From positions 132,497,001 through 132,561,000 of the forward strand of contig JASDFA010000010.1 in the NCBI GenBank assembly GCA_035772735.1: a DNA stretch of 64,000 nt, in the 5' to 3' direction. The position numbers and the translations under genes are program-made. Numbering within the stretch: position 1 is the first letter of the stretch; each line of letters begins with the position of its first letter. Source of the DNA: Datura wrightii (lineage: Eukaryota; Streptophyta; Magnoliopsida; Solanales; Solanaceae). Shown here piece after piece: positions 23,495 through 36,780 of this stretch. Under the pieces are notes generated by a model. That model was not told where the DNA came from. It did no database searches and saw only the letters and a list, made by a program, of their open reading frames with translations.

Positions 23495-23507
23495 TGCTCT
23501 GATAGAA
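23495..23507 (-). promoter_or_regulatory. Degraded initiator-Met PBS of unit C
   Basis: On the minus strand this reads TTCTATCAGAGCA against the expected TGGTATCAGAGCA, directly after an LTR end TGACA. Confidence 0.75.
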
Positions 23508-23511
23508 AGTT

Positions 23512-25615
23512 TGTCACAACCCCCAACATAGGCCTGGATAGACACACGAGACAAGGAACCCCGAGAGGCTCCAAGTTGACCCATGGCATTAATCTTGCGG
23601 CTAAGAGCATATAAAAAGCCGAAACCGATATAATGAAGCATACTTAAGAGGAAGTATGCATACATATCAATCTAAAATAGAGTCAACACTGACAAGTTGA
23701 TATTCTACTTATTGTCTGAAAAGCCTCTAGCATAACTGATGAGCTGATGGGACATCATTCCCAACTAGCTCTAAAAAAGTTAGTAATTGAAATAGCATAA
23801 CAATGATCAAATTGAATGTTCTTGAAGCATGAGGACACACCACCACTGGCTAAATAAGACTGAGGGGAAAACAGGACTAGTGGTGCGGCTAAGACTGATC
23901 CCTCAGACCTGTATCAAAAAATGATACAACATAGAGTATGTGGTCAGCACTTGAAATGTAGTGAGTATGCAAGGTAAGTAAAAACGGAGAGTTAAAATAC
24001 ATAAGAGTTTATAAGAGTAGGACAGTATGTACATGAAGTGAATGTCATAATATAAACATGAGGGCTCAAGGTCTTCAAACCATTCATAAACTAGTCATAA
24101 TCATAGTCATAAGAGAAACCTTATAAAAACATAACTTGAGCAAAAGTAACATAAACATGACAATGCATAAATCATGAGGAATAATGGGAGAACTCATCCT
24201 AACCGACACCATCATGATAGAGCTTACATAATGCCCCAACTATCTCGCTTAAGTGGGCAGAGCCGTCCCAGGCTTGGCAGACAAGGGACGTGCATGATGT
24301 GATATCACAAAGGGAATCCGTTAGTACATATACCTACGATGGCACGTAGTTCTCAGACCATGGGGTTTACCTGAATGTTGGGTCTACTCGATGCTAGACA
24401 CTGCTCCCAAAAACATGCACATGAGGGTTCATATCATAATCATGAAATCATTCATGAAGGTCATGGATAAATAAATCAAAACATACTTGATCATACTTGA
24501 AATACATTATTAGCCATGTATAAGAGCCCGTGAGTCGGCCAAAAGTCATAAACTCATAAATCATGAAGAGCATGCGTATTTGTGAAAATTCATATACTTG
24601 ACATTCATAAATCCTTGAAGAGTACTTGAAGAGAAATAATATTATAAATCATAAATCATAATTTAGGCTTATGAAGACCCAAATCATAATAGAATCATAA
24701 CTTGACTTTTCATGAAACTTTGCATAAATAGGCATAGATTGACTAGGATTTGAAATCATAAAAATTATAATCAATTTAAATATAAAATTTGCCCATAGAT
24801 CTTTGAACAACATTTAGAACATAAAGGGAATTGACCCATAATCAAATCAAAGAGAATTCCATAAATTTGGGGTTAAACCCCTATGAGATCATCAAATTTA
24901 CTTTAGTACATGAATCATGAACATAGAGGAAAATTGGGGCATGAGAGTGAAGAGGGACTCTCATTCACAACCTATATACCTGGACAATTTGATCTTACAC
25001 TCTCCCTTGAAACCGCAAAGGAATTAAAGGAGAAATTGAGAGTTCTAGGCTTCATTTTCAAAGAGAGACCCCTACTCTTGCATGCATGGGAGTTGAATGA
25101 ATTAGCATAGGTTAAATCCCTCTTAAAATCCTCCTAACAGAGCTTAAAACAATGTAGTTTAGGACCTTAGAGCTTAGGATTTATGAAAATACCCTTAATG
25201 AAAAATCTAGAAATTGAACACTGCCAGTCATCACGGGCCTCACCATGAGTCATACCATGCAGTAACAACTCGTGGTCACCGCTTGTAATCACCACTGGTC
25301 GCCTGGCAACCTTCCTAGATTCTCACCACGGCTTCATCCCACGACTCATGGTTTCCTGCCACGGGTCATAACATCACTCGTGACTTCACCTCCCCCATGA
25401 CCCTGACCATGAGTCGTACCCACATACCATGACTCGTGGTGCGACTCATGGTTTGGACACCTAAACTCCAGGTCTTCTTCACAACTCCTCCTACGACTCG
25501 TTACTTGGTCTCAAGACTCGTACCATGAGTTGTTCTGGTGCAAAAGTGCAGATTTTCCCTATTTTTCTCTAGTTCAGCCTTCGGGTCCAATCTTAGGGAC
25601 TTTCAAGGCATTACG
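23512..25615 (-). repeat. Element B 3' LTR
   Basis: About 2104 bases. On the minus strand it starts CGTAATGCC (TG changed to CG) and ends GTTGTGACA. It matches 30700-32766. A block of CCACGACTCGTGG-like words spans 25240-25540, near the LTR start. Confidence 0.85.
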
Positions 25616-25650
25616 ATATCTCCCCCGTGGAAACATTCATCCTTGAATGC
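25616..25650 (-). promoter_or_regulatory. Motif and polypurine tract of element B
   Basis: Minus strand: TTCAAGGATGAATGTTTCC and then CACGGGGGAGATAT just before the LTR start. It matches the pre-LTR motif of other elements in the window. Confidence 0.7.
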
Positions 25651-25879
25651 GAATGAACATACTGAAAGCTGGGGAAATATAACTGTCATACCAAATATTG
25701 AACATCTAGAGCTGAAAACTAACAGAGTGACTGACTCCAAATTGTAACATATCATGGAACTAAACTTTTGAATCACACACATACATGCATTGACATGAAA
25801 GAAACTTGAACAAATGAACTGAACATGAAACTGAACAGAGTACTAAGGAGGAAGCTGATACCTCAAGCTGGAACTAAAC

Positions 25880-27300
25880 GAGAAGATAATAGATGCAGGT
25901 ATTTAGCCATCATATCTGGTTCGGCTTCTTACGTAGCTCCCTCAGCGTGTTGATTTCTCTAGAAAACCTTTACTCAAGTTACTTCTTTGTTTCATAGCTT
26001 CCAAACCTAATGATCAAGAATCTCAACAGGCACCTCCTCGTAGCTAAGGTTATCCCTGACACCCATGCTCTCCACCGGAATAACCAAAGTTGGATTATCC
26101 AAGCACTTCTTTAAAAGCAACATATGGAAAATTGGATGTGTTGAAGCCAATTCTAAGGGCAACTCCAACTCATAAGCCACCTTGCCAACACGTCTCGCGA
26201 TACGGTATGGGCCAACATTACGGGGACTAAGTTCCCCTTCTTTCTGAATTCTCATCACTCCCTTCATGGGAGGTACCTTCAAAAATACCCAATCGTCAAC
26301 TTCAATCTCAAGTTCTCTCCTCCTCATCCGCATAGGACTTTTGGCGACTCTGAGTTGTTTTCAACATTTCCCTTATAAGCTGAAATTTCTCCATAGCCTC
26401 ATGAACTGAATCTAATCCCTATCAACATAGCTTCACCGACTTCTAACAAACCAATAGGCGATCTACATCTACGCCTATAAAGAGCCTCAAATGGAGCCAT
26501 CTGAATGCTGGAATGGTAATTGTTGTTATATGCAAATTCAATGAGAGGTAAATAATCATCCCAACTACCCTTGAAATCAATCACACTTGCTCTCAACATA
26601 TCGTCAAGAATATGAATGGTCCGTTCAGCCTGATCATCCATTTGCGGGTGAAAAGCTATACTAAGCTTTATTTGAGTACCGAGTCCCTTCTAAAACGACC
26701 TCCAAAATTACGAGGTAAACTGAGTACCTCTATATAATATGATGTACAAGGCCACTCCATGAAACCGAACTAACTCTCGATATATAGTTTTGCATAATCC
26801 TCTGCCGAGTCAGTAGTCTTGACTGATAGGAAATGAGCTACTTTGGTCAACCTATCCACAATCACCCATATGGAGTCATACTATTGACGAGTATGAGACA
26901 ATATTGTAATAAAGTCCATATTGATTTCCTCCCACTTCCAAGTAGGGATACTAATGTCTTTAAGCACACCTCCTGGTCGTTGATGAGCAACTTTCACCTA
27001 TTGACGATTCAGACACTTTGCCACAAACTCTGTTATGTCGTTCTTCATGCCATTCCACCAATAGACATCCTTAGGTCACGATACATATTGGTGGCACCTG
27101 GATGTTTGAAGTATCTGGAACCATGATCCTCATGAAACATCCGCTCCCTTAGGACATCAACATCCGGAACACATAAACGACCCTGATATTGTAGTACACC
27201 ATCTCCCCCTTAGGAGAAAACCTCCACCTTCTGATTCTGAACCACCTCCTTCAACTTTACCAAAATAGGATCCTCGTCTCGCCTAGCTTTGACTTCGGTC
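25880..27300 (-). pseudogene. Integrase and chromodomain-like tail, element B
   Basis: Minus strand. Translation of the zinc domain is visible near 27060-27140. The core C-terminal part gives WDDYLPLIEFAYNNNYHSS near 26540. The stretch 26333-26007 holds VDDWVFLKV, the GPY motif (NVGPYRIARR) and LASTHPIFHM. The tail continues to about 25880. Stops and shifts interrupt the core. Confidence 0.8.
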
Positions 27301-28700
27301 ACCAAGGAAGATTCTGATCCATTCTGAACAACGACACCACTATCTGCCGAGTCAACGAGATGAACTCTTAGTCGTGCAAGCCGATGCACATCCTTCACGA
27401 ACTCCTTGCTCTCTTCATCTACATGGGACACACTCTCCATGGAAAGCCTGCTAAGAGCGTCTGCCACTATATTAGCGTTGCCCCAATGATAAAGGACACT
27501 CATATCATAATCCATAAAAATTTCCAACCACCTTCTTTGATGTACATTTAGATCCTTTTGGGTAAACACATACTATAGGCTTTTGTGGTCCGTAAAGATC
27601 TACATGGACTCCGTATAGATAGTGTCTCCAAATCATCAAGGCAAATACTACCGCTACTAACTCGAGGTCGTGAGTTGGATAGTTCTTTTCATGGACTTTC
27701 AATTGCCTGAAAACATAGACTACAACCTTACCGTGCTACATTAATACACAACCAAGGCCGATCCTTGAGGCGTCACTATATACCACAAACCCATCGGTGC
27801 CCTCAGGTATAATCAACACTGGTGCTGAGGTGAGTCAATTCTTCAACTCTTGGAAGATCTTCTCACAAGCCTCCGATCATTAAAACTTTACTTTATTCTG
27901 GGTCAACTTAGTCAACTGTGCTGCAATGGATGAAAACCCTTTCACAAACCTCCTGTAGTAGCCAGCTAATACCAAGTAACTCTTGATATCCGAATGACTC
28001 ACTGGTCTAGGACAATTCTTCACAACTTCTATATTTTAAAAGTCCACCTATACACCCTCACTTGACACCACACGACCGAAAAATGCTACTGAGTTTAATC
28101 AAAACTCATACTTGCTGAATTTAGCATACAACTAGCAATCTTTAAGGGTCTGTACCACCCTCAATGAGCGGCATGCTCCTCCTTGCTATGAGAGTATATG
28201 AGAATGTCATCTATGAACACAATCACGAACATGCTAAAATACAGCTTGAACACTCTGTTCATCAAATCCATAAAAGCTGCTGGAGTATTCATTAGTCCAA
28301 AAGACATAAGTACAAACTCGTAGGACCATATCAAATCCTAAAGGCTTTATTTGGGATGTCACTCTCTCTAACCCTGAGTTGATGATACCTGGACCTGAGG
28401 TCTATCTTTGAAAAACACTTGGCACCCTGAAGTTGGTCAACAAGTCATCAATTTTGGGAAGGGATATCTGTTCTTGACGGTGACCTTGTTCAACTACCGA
28501 TAGTCAATGCATATTTGGAAGGAGCCATCCTTCTTCCGGACAAAGAGTACTGGTGCGCCCTAGGGGGATTTGCTAGGAATGATGAAACCCTTGTCTAAGA
28601 GATCCTTCAACTGCTCCTTTAGCTCATCTGGAGCCATTTTGCAAGGAGGAATAGATATAGACTACGTATCAGGAAGAAGGTCGATGCTAAAGTCGATCTC
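27301..28700 (-). pseudogene. Reverse transcriptase and RNase H, element B
   Basis: Minus strand. The catalytic FIDD codons are at 28217-28206. The linker PGIPPEREIDFSIDLLP is near 28700. RNase H pieces include VVYSDASRIGLGC near 27770 and NYPTHDLELVAVVFAL near 27660; LYHWGNANIVADALSRLS lies at about 27440. Several stops and at least one frameshift (about 28330-28420) are present. Confidence 0.82.
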
Positions 28701-28829
28701 TCGCTCGGGAGGAATTCCCGGTAGACCATCTAGAAACACTTCTAGATATTCGCACACTATAGGAATTGATTGGATTGTCGGGGTTTCATAGGTAGCATCC
28801 CTAACCCTAACTAGATGCTACATGCAACC

Positions 28830-29260
28830 TTTAGAGATCATTTTTCTAGCCTTAAGGTAGGAAATGAAACGACCTACAGGCATAGCTGAAATACCATTCC
28901 AATCTAGGACTGGATTACTCGAAAATCAGAACTCTACCACACGGGTTCTACAATTCACTGAGGCATAACATACATGTAGTTAATCCATGCCAAAGATAAC
29001 ATCGAAATCTATCATGGCTAGCTCTACTAAATCTGCTGAGGTGACTTTCTAAAGGACTGTTACAAGGAAATTTATGTATACCCGTTGAGCTATAATTGCA
29101 TCGCCGACTGGAGTAGAGACTGAGAAGGGTTCTGATAGGATTTCATGACTGACTCTAAAACTACCAACAACGTAGGGCGTCACAAAAGATAAAGTAGCCC
29201 CTGGGTCAAACAATGTGTATACATCAAAGTTGAATACTTGTAACATACTAGTGACCACAT
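28830..29260 (-). pseudogene. Protease of element B
   Basis: Minus strand. The stretch 29258-29049 is open and contains FDPGATLSFVTP, with the DPGA codons at 29207-29196. After a stop, AMIDFDVIFGMD is readable near 29000. The aspartic-protease active-site motif itself is preserved. Confidence 0.8.
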
Positions 29261-29429
29261 CTAGTGAAGTCTCCTACTCTTGGCGAGATGCAAGGGCATA
29301 AAATTTGTTCTGGCGCTGACCACCACCAGCACTGGTGGATGCACCCTGCTAAGCTGGCGGTGTTGGTGTTGCTATTGAACTAGTAGCATAGGTATAACCC
29401 CTGCCGTCACCCTGCCTGGCCAATGGACA

Positions 29430-30489
29430 CTCCGAGCATCTGTGCCCAAATCTACCACACCCAAAGCAGATATCTGATCCAATCAAGCACTCTGCTATGT
29501 GATTCTTGCCACACTTCCTTAGACCAAAAAGGTACGTTCTACTTGCATGCTCCTTCCTCTCCTCGAACCTGATGCTCTACTCCTCTGGTCACCCCACGAT
29601 CTAGATGGAGCACTAGTCGATGATGGCGCTGGAGCTAATGACATCTGATAGGACTACTGGACAATGCCTACCTCTCGACCTCTGTTGGGAGAACCCTTAA
29701 CTATTTGTCCTGGCCCTCTTAGCCTCCCTTTCCCTTAAATGTGCTGCCTCCATCTACTGTGCATACAAAACAAATCAAGGAAATTCAATGTCCTGATGAA
29801 GCATATCGGTCCTACAATCCTTGGCCAGGTAGTTCGCTACTCTATGCACAAACCTGCTCACCCGAGTTCTCTGATCAACCACCATCTCTGGTGCATATTT
29901 GGATAAGCGGGTGAACTCTAAAGCATACTCCTGGATTGTCATATTATTTTGTCGCATGTTCACATACTCAGCTTCTTGGATCTCCATCATCTCAAGGGGA
30001 AATAATCGATCCAAGAATGCGGTGAGAAACTCATCCCAACCAATGGGCCGCACTCTAACTGCCCTGTTATCCTTCCATTGTCTGAACCAAATATTGGCAA
30101 CCCCTTTCAACTGATAAGAGTCTAGGTCTGGGCACTCCTTCCCTATAACCCATAATCTGTGTGATCTTTTGGATCTCATCAATAAACTCATGTGGATCCT
30201 CGTCCACCTTCAATTCGAGAAACTCCAGAGGGTTCATCCTAAGAAAGTCCCTGACTTTTTCCGCTGCTGCATTCCTATTCTAGGGAACATGTGCTACCGC
30301 CTGCTGGTTGACCTGAGCGGTCAATGCATGTTCCAACATCTTGATGGCTGCCCTAAACTATGCATGGGAAACTTGCTCGGGCACATGATCCTCGGAGGTT
30401 GGTGAGGCCTAGTGGTACCCGTCCCGATTGCCATTCTCATTACCATTTACATTTTTGTTTCTTCATCCATTCACTCGGTGAGGAGGCAT
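29430..30489 (-). pseudogene. gag: gag of element B
   Basis: Minus strand; ATG at 30489-30487 with MPPHRVNG and then a stop. The Gag core is open at 30191-29775 and includes YQLKGVANIWFRQW and FTRLSKYAPEMV. Near 29475-29430 a zinc knuckle reads CFGCGRFGHRCSEC, a perfect CX2CX4HX4C. Stops remain at the start and between core and knuckle. Confidence 0.82.
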
Positions 30490-30682
30490 GGTTCTATAAA
30501 TGTGTATAGCATGAGTTTGAAGGAGAGAGAGACATTTCATCACATGATATAGATCATAAAAGAAGGAAAATTCTCCTAAAACATTTCATAGCCTCTTCAT
30601 CATAAGTGTGGCGCGCTTCACACCATGAAAAGGACTCTACTTAACGCGACTTTCAGACATCCTATGACACTTCAAAACATAA

Positions 30683-30695
30683 TGCTCTGATAACA
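30683..30695 (-). promoter_or_regulatory. Initiator-Met PBS of element B
   Basis: Minus strand TGTTATCAGAGCA, one change from TGGTATCAGAGCA, placed just after the 5' LTR end. Confidence 0.85.
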
Positions 30696-30699
30696 AGTT

Positions 30700-32766
30700 T
30701 GTCACGACCTGAACATAGGCCTGGATAGAGATACGGGACAAAGAACCCCGAGAGGCTCCAAGTCGATCCATGGCATGAACATAGCGGCTAAAAGCATACA
30801 AAAAGTGAAAACCGATATATTGAAACATACTTAAGAGGAAGTATGCATACATATCAATCTAAAATAGAGTCAACACTAACAAGCTGATATTCTACATATC
30901 GTCTAAAAAACCTCTAGCATAACTGATGAGCTGATGGTACAACATTCTCAACTAGCTCTAAAAAAGTTAGTAACTGAAATAACATAACAATGATCAAACT
31001 GAATGTCCTCAAAGGATGAGGATTCATCACCACTAGCTAAATTGGGCTAAGGGCAAAGCAGGACTAGTGGTACGACTGAGATTGATCCCTCAGATTTGTA
31101 TCATGAAACGGTACATCATAGAGTATGCGGTCAGTACTTGGAATGTAGTGAGTATGCAAGGTAAGTAAAAACAGACAGTTAAAACACATAAGTGTAGGAC
31201 AGTATGTACATGAAGTGAATATCATAATATAAACATGATGGCTCAAGGTTTTCAAACCATTCATAAACTAGTCGTAATAATAGTCTTAAGAGAAACCTTA
31301 TAAAAACATAACTTGAACCAAAGTAACATAAACGTGACAATGCATAAATAATGAGGAACAATGGGAGAACTCATCTTAACCAACACCATCATGATAGATC
31401 TTACATGATGCCCCAACTATCTCGCTCAAGTGGACAGAGCTATCCCAGGCTTTCCAGGAAAGGGACGTGCATGGTGTGATATCACAAGGGGGAATCCATG
31501 AATACATAGACATATGGTTGCACGTGGTTCTGAGACCACATAGTTTACCTGAACATTGGGTCTACTTGGTACTAGACACTGCTCCTAAAAATATGCACAT
31601 GAGGGCTTATATCATAATCTTGAAATCATTCATGAAGTTCATGGACAAATAAATCAAGACATACTTGATCATACTTGAAATACATGATTACCCATGAATA
31701 AGGGCATGTGAGTCGGCCAAAAGTCATAAACTCATAAATCATGAAAAGAATGCATATTTGTGAAAATTCATATACTTGACATTCATAAATCCATGAAGAG
31801 TACTTGAAGTGAAATCATATCATAAATCATAAATCATAATTTAAGGTTAGGAAGATCAAAATCATAATAGAATAATAACTTGACTTTTCATGAAACTTTG
31901 CATAACTGGGCCCAGATTGACTAGGATTATAATCAATTTAAATATAAAATATTCCCATAGACCTTTAAACAACATTTAGAACATAAATGGAATTGACCCA
32001 TAATAAAATCAAAGAGAATTCCATAAATTTGTTGTTAAAACCCCATGAGATCATCAAATTTACTTTAGTACTTGAAATCACGAACATAGAGGAAAATTGG
32101 AGAATGAGAGTGAAGAGGGACTCTCATTCACAACCCTACATACTTAGATAATCTTATCTTACATTCTCCTTTGAAAGCCCAAAGGAATTGAAGGAGAAAT
32201 TGGAGAGTTCTAGGCTTGATTTTCAAAAAGAGACCCTTACTGTTGCATGCATGGCAGTTGAATAAATTAGGATAGGTTAAAACCCTCTTAAAATCCTCCT
32301 AATAGAGCTTAAAAGACATAGTTTAGAACCTTATAGCATAGGATTTATGAAAATATCCTTAATGAAAAATATAAAAATTTAACACTTCCAATCATCACGG
32401 GCCTCACCCCGAGTCGTACCATGAAGTAACGACTCATGGTCACCCCTCGTTATCACCACTTGTGGCCTAGAAACCTTCCTAGATTCTCACCAAGACTTCA
32501 TCCTACTACTTTTTGTTTCCTACCATGGGTCATAACATCACTCGTGATTTCACCTCCCCCGCGATCCTGACCACGGGCCGTACTCCGTGGTGTGGCTCAT
32601 GGTCTGGACACCTAGACTCTAGGTCTTCTTCGTGCCTCCTCATACGACTTATTACTTGGTCTCATGACTCGTACCATGACTGATTAGAGTGCAAAAGTGC
32701 AGATTTTCCCTACTTTTCTCTTGTTCAACCCTCGGGTCTAATCTTAGAGACTTTCGGGAAATTACA
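30700..32766 (-). repeat. Element B 5' LTR
   Basis: About 2067 bases, starting TGTAATTTCCCG and ending GTCGTGACA on the minus strand. It pairs with 23512-25615. CACGACTCGTGG-like words lie at about 32395-32690. Confidence 0.85.
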
Positions 32767-34727
32767 ACAGTGGTGACAACGAAAGAAATGACAAGTTGTT
32801 GTATCTTGTGATGACTCTTCCTATCTAACCGTTGGTCAGCAAAATCATAAGAGTACCAAAAGTACTCTAGAAACAACAGGTGGATCCAATGAGTTGTTAA
32901 ATCTGAAAATGACTCGTTGGATGAGTCGTTCCAACTGACAGTCAATTTTTAATTACATTTTCCTCGGGGTATTTTAGTAAATTCCTAAGTTTCTAACTCT
33001 TTAATGAAGTTGTTTTAGGCTTCTTAAAGATTGTTTTAATGGGTTTAACCTAGCCTAAGTCATCATACTCTCATAATTTCATTTGATTTGAAATTCTCTT
33101 CCAAGATCAAACTAGGGTTCCTCATCAAATTCTCTCCCAATCTTCTTGGTGTTCAAGGTAAGATTAGAAATCAATTTACTCAGGTATGTAGGGTTATGAA
33201 TGGGGGAAATTTTTCCACCCTCATTCCCAATTTCAACCCACTTCTATAATTAAAGTCTCTAAGCATGTCAAATTAAATTATGGGGTTATTACCCAATTTT
33301 CATGAAATCTTCCATGTTTTCTCTATGGGTATGATACCTTTATGTTTTTATTGATGCTTCATGGATATTAGGGAAGATTTAATCCTCAATTTAATTTTTA
33401 CTCATGATTTTAAGTTTATGAAGTTGTGACCTATTATGTTTGACTTATGAAATTTAAGCTTATGAATCCATGATTTCAAGTATGATTAATTAAATTATAT
33501 TTTATGATTATAATGCATGATTTACACAAGAACCCTTCATGAATTTATGAATTTTAGAGTATGATAATTTCCTCAAGTATGCGTGAATTTTATGAATATC
33601 AAGTTTATGATCATGGCTGACTCACTAGCCTACTTTATGGCTAGTTCACATATCTCAAGCATGTATATGATCGTGATTCCAACTAGCGCATGTACTTCAA
33701 GTATGTTTTCATGATTATTATATGAGCACTATATATATTTTGGGAGTAGTATTTAACACCGATTAGTTGGGGTTCCAACACAACCAGGTCTTAGAACTAC
33801 GTGCCAACGTAGCCATGATGGGGTCCTCCACGAAAGTGTCTCCCATGTCTGTATAGTCTTGATATCACGCCTTTTTCATGGTTCTATCCTTGGTAAGGTA
33901 TGAACACCCTCCCGACAGGGATTTACATGTCGAGCTCCATATATGCTCACGTGGGGTATATTGGTTATAAGAATCTCTTACTGTTTCTCATGATTTCAGT
34001 TACTCATGGTCATGACATATGATATTACGTTTTATAGCATGCTTGACCCATGGATCAGTATATGAGCTTTAACTTATGATTTCAAGCATGAAAATTCATA
34101 TGGTTTCTTTTTCTAAACCTTTGGTTATTATGTTCAGATTTCATTGAATAGCTTACGAATATGTATACTTTAGATTTATGGCTTTTGGCATGATGTCCTT
34201 ACTCTCATGATCTTTCTTGATTTATACTCATGATTTCATACTAAAATTTTACTAGCATGTTTTACTTTCCCCGCATAATTAGTATATTCAAAGTACTGAC
34301 CATATACTCTATGCTATATCATCTAATAATATAGGTTCGAGTGATCCATCTCAACCTCTCCATTAGCTCGCCCCTGCTCAGACCAGCCAAGCTTCCCTAG
34401 TCTTGGTGAGTCCTCATCATCTAAGGACGTCTATCTTTTTATTTTGTTATGCCTTGTTTTAGTTTCATACTTGGAGTTAGCTGGGGGCTTGTCCTAGTAG
34501 TTTAGCAATTAGTAGAGGCTTTACATAGAGTTAGTATGTTAAGCTTTACGACTCAATGTTGTGATATTGTCAATTTTCTTACGCCTTATGTTATAATGAC
34601 TTCTGCTTATCCATGCTTATGTTTAACTTCCGCTTAATTATGCTCTTATGTACTATAGGTTATCTTGGAGCCATTCATGGTTCTAGATCCCGTGTCTCAG
34701 TCCGAGGTATCAACTCAGGTCGTGACA
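32767..34727 (+). repeat. Element E 5' LTR, left end missing
   Basis: It matches about 56500-58463 and ends GTCGTGACA. Its first 330 bases are absent because element B starts here. The missing part is not found on the far side of the B array, so the junction is not a simple clean insertion. Confidence 0.85.
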
Positions 34728-34731
34728 AACT

Positions 34732-34743
34732 TGGTATCAGAGC
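34732..34743 (+). promoter_or_regulatory. Initiator-Met PBS of element E
   Basis: Perfect TGGTATCAGAGC five bases after the LTR end. Confidence 0.95.
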
Positions 34744-34934
34744 AAAGGTTTAGGTGTGTCCAATGATCTCTGAACGCACGTATAGCAGAGTTTTTTCCAT
34801 GGGTGTTATACACTCCACACTTATGGGGAAGAGGCTACAAACGTTTTAGGAAGGTTCCCTTCTTTCACGGTCTATGTCATGTGATAAAGTACCTTTCTAT
34901 TGCTCTAACTTATGCTATACGCATATGCAAAAAT

Positions 34935-36010
34935 ATGCCTCCTTGTCAAGTCAATGGTAGAAGAAATGGCAACAAAAATGGCCATGGTAATGGCAATTGA
35001 GACAGGTATCAACCAGCCCCACCAACTCCAGTGGATCCCTTGCCCAAGTAGGTCATTCATGTCGAGTTCAGGGTCGCTTTTTAGATGTTGTCTTAGGCTA
35101 TGATAGCCCAGGTCAACCAACAAGCAGTGGCCCACGTCCACCAGAATGAGAATGCAGCAGCAACAAGAGTGCAAGACTTCCTCAAGATGAACCCACTTGA
35201 GTTTCTTGGGTCGAAGGTGGATGAGAACCCACATAAGTTTATAGAGGAGGTTCAGAAGATCACTCGGATTATGTGGGTGACTGGTGAGGAGGGTGCACAC
35301 ATAGCCTCCTATCAGCTGAAGGGGGTTTCTAATATATGGTTTGGATAGTAGAAGAAGAGCAGGGGAGTAGGTGTGGTCCCCATTGGTTGGTATGAGTTTG
35401 TTACTGCATTCTTAGATAGATTCTTTCCTAGAGAGTTGAGAGAGGTAAATGTAGCTGAGTTCATCAACTTGAAGCAAAAAAACATGAATGTCCAGGAGTA
35501 TTCCTTAGAGTGTACTCGGTTGTCCATGTATGCATCAGAGATGGTGGCTGACCCGAGGGCATGCATGAGCAGGTTCGTGAATAGGGTGGCAGATTCCTTG
35601 GTCAAAGAGTGCAGGATCACCATGCTGATTAATGATATAGATATCTCCTGGATGATCATATATGCCCAACAGATAGAAGCAGAGAAGATGCAGGAGAAAG
35701 AGAGAGAGGCCAAGAGGGCCAGGATAGGGAGCTATTAGTAGTTTCGGTAAAGATCCGATGATGGATACCGCCCTTAGACCCACCAGAGATCATTAGCTCT
35801 TGCTCCATCATTAGCTAGTGTTCTGTCAAGACCCATACTTCTAGAGGGGTAGAGCATTAGGCTCTAGAGGTAAGGGGATCATGGTAGGAGAGAACATTTT
35901 TCTAGCCTATGCAAGGTGCAATAGGAATGACCCTAGGTTGTGCTTAGTTGGCTTAGATGCTTGTTTTAGGTGTGGCAAACACGGACACAGGCTCAGGGAT
36001 TACCCTTTAG
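34935..36010 (+). pseudogene. gag: gag of element E
   Basis: ATG 34935 (MPPCQVNGRRNGN) opens the frame, with a stop after about 20 codons. The Gag core is readable in two open pieces, 35100-35348 and 35373-35738, including FLKMNPLEFLGSKVD and FTAFLDRFFPREL-like text, split by a TAG near 35347. Near 35963-36004 the zinc knuckle reads CFRCGKHGHRLRDY, so the last Cys is Tyr. Nonfunctional. Confidence 0.82.
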
Positions 36011-36109
36011 CTAGATAGGAAGATGGTGGGGAATGCACCCCAACCACCAATTCAGCAACTCCAGCAGCTCGCCCATCTCAATAGGGCCCCTCTTCTAGTG
36101 CATCGAGTG

Positions 36110-36780
36110 GATAGTGCTAGAACAGGTTCTATGCACTATCATCTCATCAAGAGCAAAGGTGCTCATTCGATGTGGTTACTGGTACGTTACGAGTATCTTG
36201 ATGTGTATGCATTTTTAGATCCAGGGCTACCATGTTTTTCATGACTCCTTATATTGCTATTAATTTAAGTGTCAGTTTCGAAGTCCTGTCAGAACCCTTC
36301 TCAGTCACTACTCCTATCGGTGAGTCAGTTTTAGCTCGATGGGTATACAGAAAATTCCCTATCATGATTCTTCAGAAAGTCACCTCAGCCAACTTAGTGG
36401 AGTTAGATATGATCAATTTTGATATTATATTCTGTATGGATTGGTTATATGCTTGTTATGCTTTACAGTTGTAGAACCCGTACAGTAGGGTTCTGATTTT
36501 CGGTTAAACCAGTCCTAGAGTGGAAGGGTAGTTCAGTTGTTCCTGTAGGTCGCTTTGTTTACTACCTCAAGGCCAGGAACATGATCTCTAAGGGTTTTGT
36601 ATATTACCTTATTCGGGTTAAAATTGCTACATCTAAAACCCTAAATCTTTAGTTATTTTTTATTGTGTGTGAGTATCCGAAGGTGTTTCCTAATGATCTT
36701 ACTAGGAGTCCTTCCCGAGTGGGACTCTGACTTTGGTATTGACCTTCTCCCTGATACGTAACCCATATCCATTCTTCCTT
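36110..36780 (+). pseudogene. Protease and linker of element E
   Basis: The region around the catalytic Asp is damaged: a one-base shift near 36220-36232 separates DVYAFLDPG from MTPYIAI. FDIIFCMDWLYACYA follows at 36418-36465. The rest of the linker to RT is full of stops and shifts. Confidence 0.75.

Larger units (their letters stand above)
23512..32766 (-). mobile_element. Element B: Ty3/gypsy chromovirus, minus strand
   Basis: On the minus strand the order is 5' LTR (32766-30700), PBS, gag, protease, RT, RNase H, integrase, polypurine tract and 3' LTR (25615-23512), 9255 bases in all. The LTRs share about 88 percent by eye, so it is old. All genes are broken. The 5' LTR abuts a truncated LTR of element E at 32766/32767. 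The 3' LTR runs straight into another PBS and gag (unit C), so no target-site duplication can be read. Confidence 0.88.

Noticed and set aside
26833..27126. Plus-strand frame over element B integrase
   Set aside because: Antisense shadow of the minus-strand integrase.
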